From Rhipicephalus microplus (taxonomy: Eukaryota > Arthropoda > Arachnida > Ixodida > Ixodidae), in assembly GCF_043290135.1 (NCBI RefSeq), contig NC_134703.1, forward strand, positions 127,172,505-127,236,504: a DNA stretch of 64,000 bases, in the 5' to 3' direction. The translations under genes and the position numbers were made by a program. The notes under the pieces are model-generated. The model saw nothing but the letters and a program-made list of their open reading frames with translations. It searched no databases and was not told the DNA's origin. How positions within the stretch are numbered: position 1 is the first letter of the stretch; the number at the start of each line of letters is the position of its first letter. Below are positions 1 through 10,621 of this stretch, in pieces.

Positions 1-2
1 TC

Positions 3-593
3 ACGGATTCCCAAGAGGCTTGCCGACTGTTTCTCAAAGGTGTCCTCCCCACGAGCGTCCTACGCGTGCTAGGATCGAACCTCCAAGAAGACCACGGCAT
101 CACATGGTGCCCCAACCACGAAGGTGCAGAAGGAAACGAATGGGCAGACCGCATGGCTCGAGCATTAACTTTCCGAGCCGCGAACATGCCGACCCGGGCG
201 CATTACTTCATACCTACGCTCCCGCAAGATATCCTTGAGAGCCAAAGACTGGCCCGGCAGACGATGACGCCACCCCACCGTAAACTCACCCGCTGGCAAT
301 CCAGGGATTGGAGACGAATACAGACGAACACATATCCCAACATACACACACTTAGCAAAATCCAGTCATCCCAATTTGCTGACCGCTGTCCCTAGTGGGG
401 TGACACACTGACACTCCAGCACATCACTTGGACTTGCCAACAAAGACAAGCAGAGGGTGACTCACCCCTCACCACACAAAACGAATGTAAAAGGTCGTGG
501 GAGTTGCGCCTCAACCGGCAGGACCTGGGAAGCCAGAGGGCAACCTTGGACCAGGCCGAGCGAGCCGCTCGGGCCAGTGGGGCTCTGGAATAA
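3..593 (+). pseudogene. C-terminal part of a non-LTR retrotransposon ORF2 (RNase H plus tail), interrupted
   Basis: The frame is already open at the left window edge and encodes the end of a LINE polyprotein. TDSQ at about 3-14 and GNEWAD at 132-149, preceded by a WCPNHEG stretch, are the first and last acidic blocks of a ribonuclease H domain, which removes RNA from the RNA-DNA hybrid during target-primed reverse transcription. An RNase H after the reverse transcriptase is typical of I- and R1-related LINEs. A TAG at 393-395 interrupts the frame. Reading through it, the same frame continues with HITWTC (the HxxxxC-type end of such ORF2 proteins) to a TAA at 591-593. The product is therefore split and this copy is probably dead. 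The exact clade is uncertain because the reverse transcriptase lies outside the window. Confidence 0.8.
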
Positions 594-628
594 GGGCTCC
601 CCCCACGGAAACCTTAGTATGCCATTTC

Positions 629-634
629 AATAAA
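629..634 (+). promoter_or_regulatory. AATAAA polyadenylation signal of the LINE at the left edge
   Basis: A canonical AATAAA lies 36 bases after the ORF2 stop, where a short LINE 3' UTR should end. No poly(A) tail is visible downstream, so the exact 3' end of the element is not defined. Confidence 0.5.
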
Positions 635-649
635 TGTTTATTCATCCTC

Positions 650-1150
650 ATAGTATCTATCCGCACAAAACAGCGGTGTTAAACTACATGCACATGGTTG
701 CTACCATTTCCACCGTGCTCGCTGGCTGAAGAAATATTTGGAGGCTGTGACGTTCAATGACCACGTGACTCGTCCTACTGCACCTACACTGCTTTTAAGG
801 CGAGAGCATTGTCCTGGCTCCTCTCGGCGCAGCAAAAGCACTCTCGCTCTACCAATCGCTGACAGTGATCCTGCACTTCGACCACTACAACACGCCGGCT
901 CTGAAGAGAGCACTTTACTCCTGCTCTCCCCTTGGATTTCGACTTAAAACACGAAGACGCGCGCACATGACGGCTCTCTAGTGGACTTATTGGACATTAG
1001 CACTTGGCGCCATTCCTCGGGGCTCCAACGTAAGTGAATGGCTAATTGTTGCAAGAAATCATATTCATTAGAATGAATACAAGCTCCACCACGTGAGTTG
1101 CGGCGCGCCTGCCACTCACCTGGACAAAAGAATCGTACGTACCAGCTTTT
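650..1150. other. Unassigned sequence between LINE end and copy A
   Basis: No convincing coding frame, tRNA-like sequence or repeat shared with other parts of the window was found. The short open frames here lack any recognisable motif. Confidence 0.4.
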
Positions 1151-1154
1151 TTTT

Positions 1155-1196
1155 AAATGCGAAGCATTTCTTAGCGAACTTCGGCGACTATGCACG

Positions 1197-1271
<75 letters not shown>

Positions 1272-1286
1272 ATATCTATCTATCTT

Positions 1287-1362
<76 letters not shown>

Positions 1363-1381
1363 GCCGCCTACGACATTTAGC
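1155..1381 (+). repeat. TATC microsatellite with conserved flanks (copy A)
   Basis: About 40 TATC units (roughly 1197-1363, with a few TATA and TTTC interruptions) sit between a fixed left flank beginning AAATGCGAAGCATTTCTTAG and a right flank TAGCCGCCTACGACATTTAG. The same flanks border TATC runs at 14575-14728 and 47504-47606. The microsatellite is therefore part of a dispersed element rather than a random expansion. Confidence 0.85.
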
Positions 1382-1384
1382 TCT

Positions 1385-2105
1385 ACTGGCCGTTTCGATA
1401 ATGGTATCAATACCAAACTTGGTATGGCTTAACATGACTGTATGAAGAACATATATGAGTAGTCATAACATGAAAATCATAATATGGATGTCATGAAAGT
1501 CATGATTTACCCTTCATGGTCCAGCAGCTCTTGCGGTGGTTTCGTTCACATGGCATGTTGCAAGACTGGTATGGTATGACATTATTGCATGGCCAATGCA
1601 AGCCGCAGACCCTAACATGAAAATCATGGCATGCGTGTCGTGTAACATGACTACATGGCAAGCTCATGATGCGCTCGCGGGAATTTCGATAGCGTCACAT
1701 ATACCAAATTTGGTATTACGGTACGTGAATGGATGACGAAGGTGCGTGACTGGTGCAAACATGATAATCATAAGATGCCTGTCATGTATTAACGTGACTA
1801 CATGCCACGCTCGTGATGTGCTGGCGCCCGTTTCGCTAGCTTCACTTATACCAAATTTGGTATTGCGGTATGTGAATGGATGAAGGTATGATACCGGTGC
1901 AAACATGATAAACATTAGATGCATGTCGCGTAACAACATGACTACATGCCACGCTCATGATGCGCTCATGGCCGTTTCGATAGCCATACATATGACAAAT
2001 TTGGTATTACGTGACGTCGATGGACGACAAAGGTATGATAATGGTGCAAACATGATAATCATGAGATGTGTGTCATGTGAGAACGTGACTACATGCCACA
2101 GTCAA
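1385..2105 (+). repeat. Tandem array with ~145-bp period (copy A, part 1)
   Basis: The phrase AACATGATAATCAT (or a close variant) recurs near 1468, 1615, 1759, 1903 and 2048, a period of 144-147 bp. Each unit also contains ACATGACTACATGCCACGC, a CTCATGATGCGCTCG-like stretch and a near-palindrome ATACCAAATTTGGTAT. The units are diverged. No coding frame runs through them consistently. Confidence 0.85.
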
Positions 2106-2486
2106 GGCACCAATACATTTCGACGTGACGCGGAGCGCATGTTCACCGGCGTTCATTTCGTCGGGTCACGCCGGCGTTGCCACGCCAGGTACCGGTTCTG
2201 CCATATACTCGCAGGTGCGCGCCGTGGTGCGTTGCTTTGACGCATGCGCGTTTCGGCGTCTCCGGCGTCCCTCCGTCCCGAAAAGAGAGAGACGCAGTGT
2301 TGTCTGGGTAACTCATCAGCACGAAATGCAGCATGTCGCATTTCACGCCGGTTACCGTCGGGCCGCGCCGACGGACGCTGGTAGCGCCTGGCGTCAAACT
2401 ATAGAGTGCTCGCGTTTCTAATGTAGTGTCACTGTGCCCAGCGTGCGCGCGCGTCAACGGTACATTGGAGTATATTGGGCTTTTCA
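2106..2486. repeat. GC-rich element interrupting the 145-bp array (copy A)
   Basis: This ~380-bp block, rich in CpG and starting around TTTCGACGTGACGCGGAGCG, splits the 145-bp array. An aligned copy occupies the same place in copy B (about 15576-15957), so it was inserted before the duplication. A TATATACTCG box and several open frames on the minus strand occur in both copies but carry frame-breaking differences. Its class is unknown. Confidence 0.65.
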
Positions 2487-2790
2487 TGATGCGCTCGCCG
2501 CCGTTTTGCTTGCTCCATATATACCAAACTTGGTGTTACGTGACGTCAATGGATCACGAAAGTATATGATTGGTGCAAACTTGATAATCCTGACACGCGT
2601 ATCATGAAAGAACATCAGAACACACCACACTCATAGCATGCTCCCGTCCATTTCCTAAGCATATACTAAATTTGGTAACACGTGACGTGAATAGGTGACG
2701 AAGGTAAACGACGCATCCAAACATGATAATAATGCCACGAAAGTCATGTACGGCATGATTTACCTCCACCTCGTAACGTTGTGCTGATTT
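2487..2790 (+). repeat. Tandem array with ~145-bp period (copy A, part 2)
   Basis: Two further diverged units continue the array, with the ATACCAAACTTGGT and ATACTAAATTTGGT palindromes about 145 bp apart (near 2521 and 2666). Confidence 0.75.
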
Positions 2791-3100
2791 TAAAGTGACA
2801 TATCAACATTTCTCATTCGTGCTTGGCATATCATCGATTCCTACTAAACGTGGCATCTGCCATTTTTTTATGGAAACACTAGGCGTGTTACGAATTAAAA
2901 GGCTGATTTCGCAACCTAAAATGTCACGTTTGGCTAAGCAGCGATGACGAAATATTTGCTGACACTTCTCAGCAAGCTCTAGTTTTCGATCCCATACCAG
3001 CGACATGAACACTAACTCTCAGTTATACACAATAGAGGTACACTCTCAACTTGATTGGCAGCCGATATCATTTCCTACGCGTGTTCTTCGTTTAGTGTAG
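2790..3100 (-). repeat. Unclassified conserved flank containing a short dispersed motif (copy A)
   Basis: It aligns with 16266-16570 of copy B. On the minus strand both copies read a related peptide (KLELAEKC and CLAKRDI are shared), but neither is a complete frame. The segment 2811-2865 matches a hairpin-containing motif also found near 16295, 33003 and 48555. I cannot assign a family; a SINE or LINE remnant is possible. Confidence 0.5.
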
Positions 3101-3126
3101 TGTAGTTAGTTCTCAAGTCCAGCAAC

Positions 3127-3200
3127 GGGACGGCCGATATAGTGCTCTCCCATAGTGGAGTAGTACCAGGTACTCTAAATCTTTTACCAGTTTTTAGGAG
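3127..3200 (+). repeat. ~70-bp dispersed module, forward
   Basis: This is one copy of a module with the consensus GGGACGGC...GCTCTCCCATAGTNGAGTACC...AGTACTCTAAAT, followed by a T-rich CACTTTTTCTAAACACAC end. Copies occur at 4257, 8137, 8216 and 8300, at the corresponding copy B positions, and inverted near 10108-10305, 20560-20755 and 61425-61605. Confidence 0.65.
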
Positions 3201-3423
3201 TGAACCTCCTTATAACGGCACCCATTCGTCCCTCGTAGTATGTAACAAGTATAACATTTTGACCTCCAAGGTGGTGCCGGTGAGAGACTTCTTTTGTGCG
3301 TTGTTGAAGAATAAAGAATAGTGCTCATTGTACATGTCATTGGCTTCTAATGGGGAATGAGAGACAGGAGCGTTTGGCTTTTAGTTAACGCGCAGGCTGC
3401 GATCACCATTGAGCACTATCTGT

Positions 3424-3615
3424 ACATTGAGCACTATCTGACAAGAAAGGGTTGCTACGTTATATTCGCTGGGTGTAACCTCCTCAGCTTTAGAAAGCTT
3501 TAGCGAGCATTGAGCCGCAGTGCCATGAATACAATGAACTTGTATATACCATGAATGAACTCGAGGTGGTTAAAAATGGGAATTAGGTACGAAGCGCAAG
3601 CCATAAGAAAGTAAA
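3424..3615 (+). repeat. Partial copy of a dispersed repeat (GCACTATCTGAC family)
   Basis: About 190 bp starting near ATTGAGCACTATCTGAC and containing GTAACCTCCTCAGCTTT and GCCGCAGTGCCATGAAT. It is repeated as a direct copy at 3659-3850 and as a third, more diverged copy at 49396-49550. This copy stops before the minisatellite-bearing half. Confidence 0.75.
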
Positions 3616-3658
3616 AGCGAAATTCTCCGCCTCTCATATCCCATTAGCAGCCATTGGC

Positions 3659-4192
3659 ATGTACATTGAGCACTATCTGACTGAAAAAGTTTGCTACGTC
3701 ATACTCGTTGGGCGTAACCTCCTTGGATTTCGAAAGGTTTAGCGAGCGTTCGGCCGCAGTGCCATGAATACAGTGAACTAGTATATGCCATGAGCTCGAG
3801 GTGGTTAAAGGTGGGAAGTGGACCCGAAGCGCAAGCCGTAAGGAAGTGTGCGTGTGCCACCTCTCGTTTAGTCCTTGGAATGTCCGCTGGATGGCGGTGC
3901 TCCTATATGGGGAATATATGATGAAAAGATGCGAGATGGTGGTACTTGTAGTGTTGAATAGATGGACGAACGGACACATAGACAGATGCATGGATGGACG
4001 CATGAACGGACGCAGGGGCGGCTGCATGGACGAACGCAGGGACGGACGCACGAACAGACGCACACACGGACGGGCTGATGGACGCATGGACTGTCACACT
4101 GACGGACGCATGGACGGACGGAAGCAAGAACGAATGGGCGGACGAATTTTTCGCCCCACTCTCCAACATTCACTCCGTGGATATGCTGCCAT
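3659..4192 (+). repeat. Dispersed repeat with internal GGAC-rich minisatellite
   Basis: A left half matches 3424-3615. It continues with TTAGTCCTTGGAATGTCCGC and then a 10-12-bp minisatellite of GGACGCAT/GGACGNAC units (about 3961-4142), and ends near CATTCACTCCGTGGATAT. The locus at 49396-49860 has the same left half, the same middle, its own length of minisatellite and the same right end, so this is a dispersed element. The region is absent from copy B, indicating insertion after the A/B duplication or loss from B. Confidence 0.75.
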
Positions 4193-4256
4193 TTTTTTTT
4201 CTAAGAACCATGTACCAATACTACGCATCCTATATGTGACGTCAAAATGATCGCAA

Positions 4257-4330
4257 CGGGACGGCTTTAAGCTCTCCCATAGTGGAGTATCTAGTACTCT
4301 AGATCATTACACACTTTTTCTAAACACACA
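4257..4330 (+). repeat. ~70-bp dispersed module, forward
   Basis: It carries the hallmark CTCCCATAGTGGAGTA, then TAGTACTCTAGATC and CACTTTTTCTAAACACAC, directly upstream of the LINE fragment. The copy B equivalent is at 16735-16810. Confidence 0.7.
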
Positions 4331-4344
4331 TGTAATTTAAAACT

Positions 4345-5789
4345 GATGCCTCCCTTAACAGATCACCATGAGACATGCTCTATTCCTCGAAGAGAAATCC
4401 ACAGTCTATCTTTTGTTACGCGTGATATAATTGCGTACACGTTAGCTAGATCAGCTCGGGGACTCTTGGTATCACTTGACCAAGAAAAGGCATTCAATCG
4501 CCTCAAGCATATAGCTTTATAATTAGCGTAATGGCAGCATTCGGCTTCTCCAAGGACTTCATTAAGCTTCTCAAAAACGCATACCAAAATATACGCCGCA
4601 CGTCGTTTATTGATGGTTTAGAGAGTGCGCCAACCTTACCCGTGGGGTTTGCCAGGGGCGTCCTTTATCCCCTGCACTTTTTGTACTCAGCCTCGAACCA
4701 TTCCTTCAATCGCTAATCGCTGACCCATACGTTCGAGGCCTCCCTCTTCCAGGTATAGTGGTATCGTGACGGGGACAGCATTTGCTCATGACATCGCGTT
4801 GTACTTAAATAATCAGGACAGTTTATCCCGTAGCCTTCGACTTTTTGCTGCGTATGGCACAATTTCAGGTGCTGCATTTAATTTTTCAAAATGTCGATAG
4901 TTATTCATTGGTTCCCCGACGCCTGCCTAAGTCCCTTTTTTGGTCTTCAAAAAGTGACTCCATTCGCATTCTGGGGCTTGATTATACTTGCTACGGCATA
5001 TTAGCCTCCTTGTGGAATTCAGTAGTCGAAGATGTAAAACTACCAGTCCGGGAAGCACAAGAGTGTGATTACCGATGCTCGAAAGAATGTATTTAGCACA
5101 GACGGTGTTTTGTGGCCGTGCACGGTACATATCTCATGTCTTACAGCCTCCATTACGAATCACTAAATTGTTGCAATCCCTCATTGGCTCATTTTTCTGG
5201 TCAGCTGGAACAGAGCTGGTTTGCCGAGCAGCTTTTGGGCAACCGAGAAACTGTGGTGGATTCGCATTCCCATCCGTCTCTGTTCGCTGCCGGCTGCTTG
5301 CCCTACGGTTCATACTTGGTTATTGCATGGTGGTCACTGCCCCACGCGTGATCTTGTTTGCTATTTCTTAGGCACATTGCAATAAACGCTGTTTACTACC
5401 AGATGCACGGCTTAATTTTGCTCCGCAAACACTTAACATGCCTCCATTTCACTCAACGGCAGTAGCATTCCATCGACACGCGCAGCACGTTTATCCCGAT
5501 ATGGACATTCTCGAAAGCCGCATTGCAGATGCAACGGCGGCTCTTCGGCTTCCTCTGGTTCCTACAGCCCGTCTAGCACGATAGAGACATGTCTCGTGCA
5601 GCGCGATAACGGCATCGTTTTTACCTGGTCACCTCCGTGACTTCATGTGGAGTCTTAGATTTAGAGTACTCCCAACACGGGACAGACGGAGAAGTGGGGC
5701 ATGGTCCCATATTCCACTTGCCCTAAGTGCCCGTTACAGGAGTCTAACCAGTCAATCCCCTCTTTTGAGTACGAGCCATCTGCACAGGG

Positions 5790-5872
<83 letters not shown>

Positions 5873-6232
5873 GCAGCAGCATATGCTGCAGCAATGTGTT
5901 ATTGCTAAGGTGTTTAGGAAGTCCGTTAACACTTGTTTTCCTGGCCTAAATGTTAATTGCTTTGTCACATCTTCTAATAGCTTCGCCTTCTAATAGCTGC
6001 TGGAGCTTTTTGTTTGTGGCGTAACAGGTGCGACGCTGTTGAGGCAGGTCATCGTATTCGTGCTTTCTTTTCGAATCTGGAACGCTTATACTCTGAACTC
6101 AGTATGTCGTTTCTGTCGGAGGAATTGTTCTTCCTTGGGGAGGAAGAATTTCTACGACAATAATCATGCCGCTTTATGTCCGCAGTTGACAGACGTGTTT
6201 GATTAGTCTTCCACCTGGCCTGTTTCCTATAG
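4345..6232 (+). pseudogene. L1/Tx1-like LINE ORF2 (reverse transcriptase and C-terminal domain), copy A
   Basis: Frame-broken remains of a LINE reverse transcriptase followed by a long C-terminal region. Visible in order are a palm motif LDQEKAFNRL (near 4475-4505), an AYGTISGAAFNFSKC block, SDSIRILGLD, and the ending that copy B reads openly. The catalytic FADD is FAHD in this copy (about 4783-4794), so even apart from its many stops and shifts it could not be active. The DQEKAF palm motif and the C-terminal architecture suggest the L1 superfamily (Tx1-like); the clade is tentative. The final stop corresponds to TAG at 6230-6232. The 3' UTR continues to an AATAAA near 7373, interrupted by a solo LTR. 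Confidence 0.75.
5753..5877 (+). repeat. Insertion ending in an (AAC)n microsatellite, private to copy A
   Basis: Copy B reads ...GAGTCTAACCAG directly into CATATGCTGCAGC. In copy A about 125 bp separate these, beginning TCAATCCCCTCTTTTGAGTA and ending with about 27 AAC units (5791-5872) and a few AGC units. A retroelement 3' end with a CAA-type tail is plausible. No clear target duplication is visible. Confidence 0.7.
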
Positions 6233-6583
6233 CTAGGTCACCTCTCAATGTCTTGCATGTAATCTGTATGTGTTTACTATTTCTATTTGTTTGTGTGTGC
6301 CCGGACGGGAGTGATATGAACTTATGCACTTCATTCTAACGCTGTAAATTATGTAAATTTCACGAATCTCTATACATGTTGTATATCCTTGCTAACATCT
6401 TCACCAAGTTTTGTAAACTCTGTACCTATATCATCATGCACATGTCCATATTGTGATTAGTGTATATATGTAGTGTATGTAGTCATTAGTAACATGGGTT
6501 AGGGACACCCTACGTACTTGGACACTTTTGTTTAAATGTGTCATGTTTGTTGTGCTTTGTCATTTGTTTGTTATTGTGCTTGT

Positions 6584-7336
6584 ATAGTGTTATGCCTGCG
6601 AGTCCCCAGCGAACGTCCATGCCTCTGAAAAAGGCAATCTGTGTCAACGCCAGCATGCGAGCCCGCCTGACGCGATGAACAACTCAACGGCGTCATCACG
6701 CGATGGTGCCTTTCTGCCGCGCACGTGCAGGGAGTCACCTCAGCCAGCAAGCAGGCGCCTTCCTGTCTGGCGAGTCTGACACAATGCGGGGCGACGTCAC
6801 TCGTCCTTGGGTGCAGCCACGTGCAGCGCAGCGGCTCCAGATTCGATAAGAATGACGCGGCCCAGCGGCGACCCCATTGGAGGAGTCTGACCTCACGACC
6901 AGCGGCGCTTCTGATTGGACACTTGGTTACTCAAAGAATGCAGCCGGTGCATATAAAAGAAGCCCTGCGGCGCGTCGCGAGCAGTTGAGCTATGTGTTAG
7001 CAGTAGAGCTATGTGTTAGAGAGGAGAGCTCGGCTCTTCGGGTCTCTAAGCTGTCGGGCCCAGTGCCGAATTTGTAACGCCTCTGTATATATGCTGTACG
7101 TAAACCTTGTTTAACTCACCGTCGTCTCGTCCGCTCGTCTATCAGCTCTGCGCAGAAGCAGTCGCGAGCCGAGAAACCTACGCTATACCAAACGGCTGGT
7201 GACCTTCCCGGCGGAGTTCGACGCAGTGGCGCCTTCGGGACCGTGTTGGCGTCGCCGTCTTTCGAAACAGTGGTTGCAGCGGTGAGATTCGGGGCGCCCT
7301 TCGTAACGTCGTCGGAGGCACGCCTCGCAACAATAG
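6584..7336 (+). mobile_element. Solo LTR with 4-bp target duplication
   Basis: The LTR itself is 6588-7332 (745 bp), starting TGTTATGCC and ending CTCGCAACA, i.e. TG...CA with short inverted ends. It is flanked by ATAG at 6584-6587 and 7333-7336. Copy B keeps the nearly empty site (GCTTGTTGTACAGACGCTCG around 18955-18974). No internal retrotransposon sequence is present, so LTR-LTR recombination removed the body. The termini and the 4-bp duplication resemble the LTRs of the intact element at 51527-58010 (TGTTGTGCC...GCAACA), suggesting a related Gypsy family. Confidence 0.88.
6952..6959 (+). promoter_or_regulatory. TATA box of the solo LTR
   Basis: ATATAAAAG sits mid-LTR at the place expected for the U3 promoter, followed by a GC-rich R-like stretch. 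Orientation is inferred from this box. Confidence 0.5.
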
Positions 7337-8136
7337 ACGCTCGTTCGATAGGTTTTTTGCGTCCCACAATAGAATAAACTTTTCTAAACACGTATCTAAA
7401 AACGTCTTCTTTTACCAACTTTTGGTGTGTCTCTGGATGGTGTGTTCCGTCACGATGTTCGGTTTGATTGTAATTCATATTCACTGTTCGTGAGAATAAC
7501 TTTCTCTAAACAGTTCCGTACTACGTACTACGCCGAAGAATTCTCATTGAGAGACATAAGAATTTCCTATTTCGGGGATTTTTTCCGGCAAACGTTGAAG
7601 AAATTCCCAGCATATTTGCCTGCACAAGAGTACTCATTTCCATCCACATCCACGCAAACACATGCTATAATTACATGCGTCTCACGTAATGACGCCTTTT
7701 GAAATTATCACTAGTCCCTCCACTGCCGCACAACAAAAGCGTGACTTCATTATTTCATATACTGTTAGTACACTGCACATTGTGGGCTTCAAGTCTAACA
7801 CTAATAGTCAACTAGAAAACTCCGTGTAAATATCAAAAACAAACACCACTTGTGTAGTGCATGTGCCAGAAGCAATTACAGCAGATGAAGGCGCACTGTA
7901 ACCGCTAATTATCAGTCGTCATAGAAGAATTTAACCATTTCCTAAATTCTCTGCAATAAGACGAAGATTCCCTTTATTCCTTTGGCTCAAAAGGACAAGC
8001 GAAAATTTCCAGAGAAGGGTGAAATTCCCTGCACGGAACATAACTGAAACACTCTCCAGGCTGAGTATCATGCTCCTACGCCGGCCGCCACTGGCCACCT
8101 TAATTTTTGTTGTTCAGGACCTCATCACAAGCGAGG
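7337..8136 (+). other. LINE 3' UTR end and conserved unassigned sequence (copy A)
   Basis: The first part resumes the 3' UTR of the plus-strand LINE and reaches an AATAAA at about 7373. The rest aligns with 19010-19776 in copy B but contains no recognisable coding or repeat motif. Confidence 0.5.
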
Positions 8137-8375
8137 CCCACGGGACGGCTTTCTGCTCTCCCATAGTAGAATACCAAGTACTCTAAATTGTTAACCATGC
8201 ACTTTTTCTAAACACACGGCTCACTGCTTTCTCGTAGAATACCAAGTGCTTTAAATCGTCAAACACCTTTTTTAAGCACACTGTCTTACCAGTACGAGCG
8301 AAGGCTTTATGCTATCCCATAGTAGGTTACCAAGTGCTCTAAATCTTTAAACACTTTTTCTCAGACGCACATTTT
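8137..8375 (+). repeat. Three forward ~70-bp modules in tandem (copy A)
   Basis: Modules begin near 8137, 8216 and 8300; each has a CCATAGTAG or CGTAGAAT core followed by ACCAAGT(A/G)CT(C/T)TAAAT and a T-rich stretch ending in an ACAC-rich end. With the reversed modules at 10108-10305 they bracket a 1.7-kb interior. Confidence 0.7.
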
Positions 8376-8583
8376 ACAATGCGGCTACATGTGTACTAGG
8401 TGGATTTCAAATGTTCTGGACAGCGACGTGTTTTTTTTTAATGCAGAGCGTCTATGTTGCCATAATGTTCCAATCGGTTTTTGTTCTATAGAAGCAAGTT
8501 CCACCCGAGGAAAGTAATAACAAACAATTGATAAAGAAGGTGCCTGAGAGGGGGAGAGAGAGGGAGAGAAAGAAAGAGAGAGG

Positions 8584-8692
<109 letters not shown>

Positions 8693-9083
8693 TGCGTGCG
8701 TGCGTGCGTGCGTGGGTGCGTGCGTGCATGCGTGCTCAAAGGCACCTGAACTTGTATAGGAGTATAGGAGTGTATTGCCACGGGGCACCAGAGAAGAACA
8801 CCTTATAGAGAAGAAGACGTACTTAATTACTTCGAGCAGACAGGGCTCCATCTTGCATGTCTGCCACCGAGTGCTGTACATGGAATGTAAGTATATTCTT
8901 ACACACCTTTTTCTTTCAGTGACAATACAGTCCCATTGCAAACACATCGTTTCTGTTGAATTATTCTTGACAACTTTCCTTCCGTTTTTTCAATATTTTC
9001 CACCGCTGCCTCAAGGCAGAACAGCTTATGCGGATGATCAGGCATACTCTCATCGCTTCTCTCTCTCTCTCTATCTCTCTCTC

Positions 9084-9417
<334 letters not shown>

Positions 9418-9637
9418 CCCTCCATCCACTTTTTTGGGTTTATATGTGCATTTTGAAGTAGGAGTGACAGTCAGTGCCATCTATAAGCCAAACGACGAGT
9501 GTGAAAACACTCTTATACGCATGTTTGGCGTCACGTAGCACGTGAACTTATTATGAGCAGGCTGCTGATTAATTGTCCCTCTTATACAACCTAAACACAC
9601 CAAGTCTGCCATTACGAGACCCTCGTTCAATGAAATA

Positions 9638-9890
9638 AGGGAAAGAAGTGTATACCTAAGGGCTCGTTTTTCCGTGTCTTACCACCTGCAATATTAATGA
9701 GATCTAACAGACAGTAATGCCAAGGAATGTAAATAAGAAGAAAGAAAAGTGGATGAAAAAATAACCAGCCCTGAGCATTATTATTATTTTTTAATCCACT
9801 TTTCTTTCTTCTTATTTACATTCCATTGGTTCTAATAACTTCCCCTGTACATTCCTTGGCAGTGCTGTCTGTTAGATCGTTAGATCTCAT
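9638..9890. repeat. Two 3' fragments of the same SINE in inverted orientation
   Basis: 9638-9777 repeats the body of the SINE at 9204-9417 in minus orientation. 9785-9888 is a second, opposed copy of the same body. The arms around 9724-9764 and 9781-9824 can form a long hairpin. Confidence 0.7.
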
Positions 9891-10107
9891 ATATATATAT
9901 ATACTTGTGATCACGAATAATCAAGCGACGTCTTCTCACACTACTCAGTCCAAGGAGGGTCGAAATATATCGACAATGTGACCGTAAATTCCATCAGACA
10001 GCGTAGTTAACGTTGCCACTAGGGTATGATCATTACTGCAGATAATACGTTTCCAGTTGACCATTTCAAAACGTAATATGTTTCGCAAGAATGTTTATCA
10101 CGATTTA

Positions 10108-10305
10108 CAGTGTGTTTAGAAAAAGCATGTTTCGAAAAGCGGGTGTTTAGGAAAAGTAGGTAACGTTTAAAGTAAGGTACTCCAGAGCAAAAAGCCATCC
10201 CGTGGGCCTCGCTGTCTAACTTATGTGTGTTTGAAAAATGAAGTTTACAAATTAGAGTACTGGGTACACTACTATAGGAGAGCATAAAGCCGTCCCCCAT
10301 CAAAC
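10108..10305 (-). repeat. Two reversed ~70-bp modules (copy A)
   Basis: Minus-strand copies of the module at 8137-8375: GTGTGTTTAGAAAAAGC, then AATTAGAGTACTGGGTA and CTATAGGAGAGCATAAAGC are the complements of its end, middle and start. Confidence 0.65.
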
Positions 10306-10600
10306 TGACAGCCTGAGCCCAAGCACGTGGTTCACTCTGTTTAATAGAATTTTATTTCTGAAAGAAGCATACATACACAGAAGGCATTCATATGTTACAC
10401 TTTTCGTTCTCAAGACATTACTAAAATATTCTAATATACATTCAAATGCACAATAGGAACTGTTTGTACCTGCAAACGAAAATTCCGACGTGCACAAAGA
10501 AACCTATGCGCTGGGGTACGTACACTTCATGAAAAGAAACAAAGAAACTTATAAGAATAAATAAATACCTATACAATATTGAATGCAAGTTCAGTGAAAT
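10306..10600. other. Sequence largely private to copy A
   Basis: About 200 bp (10310-10510) has no counterpart in copy B. Nothing recognisable is present. Confidence 0.4.
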
Positions 10601-10621
10601 CACAAACACTAGCCTACCTTC

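Noticed and set aside
1385..2790. CRISPR-like regularly spaced repeats
   Set aside because: The 145-bp units are contiguous tandem repeats without unique spacers and lie in eukaryotic DNA.
5645..5968. Poly-Asn, poly-Thr, poly-Leu and poly-Cys frames
   Set aside because: They are products of the (AAC)n tract in copy A; copy B lacks the insertion and none of the frames is conserved.
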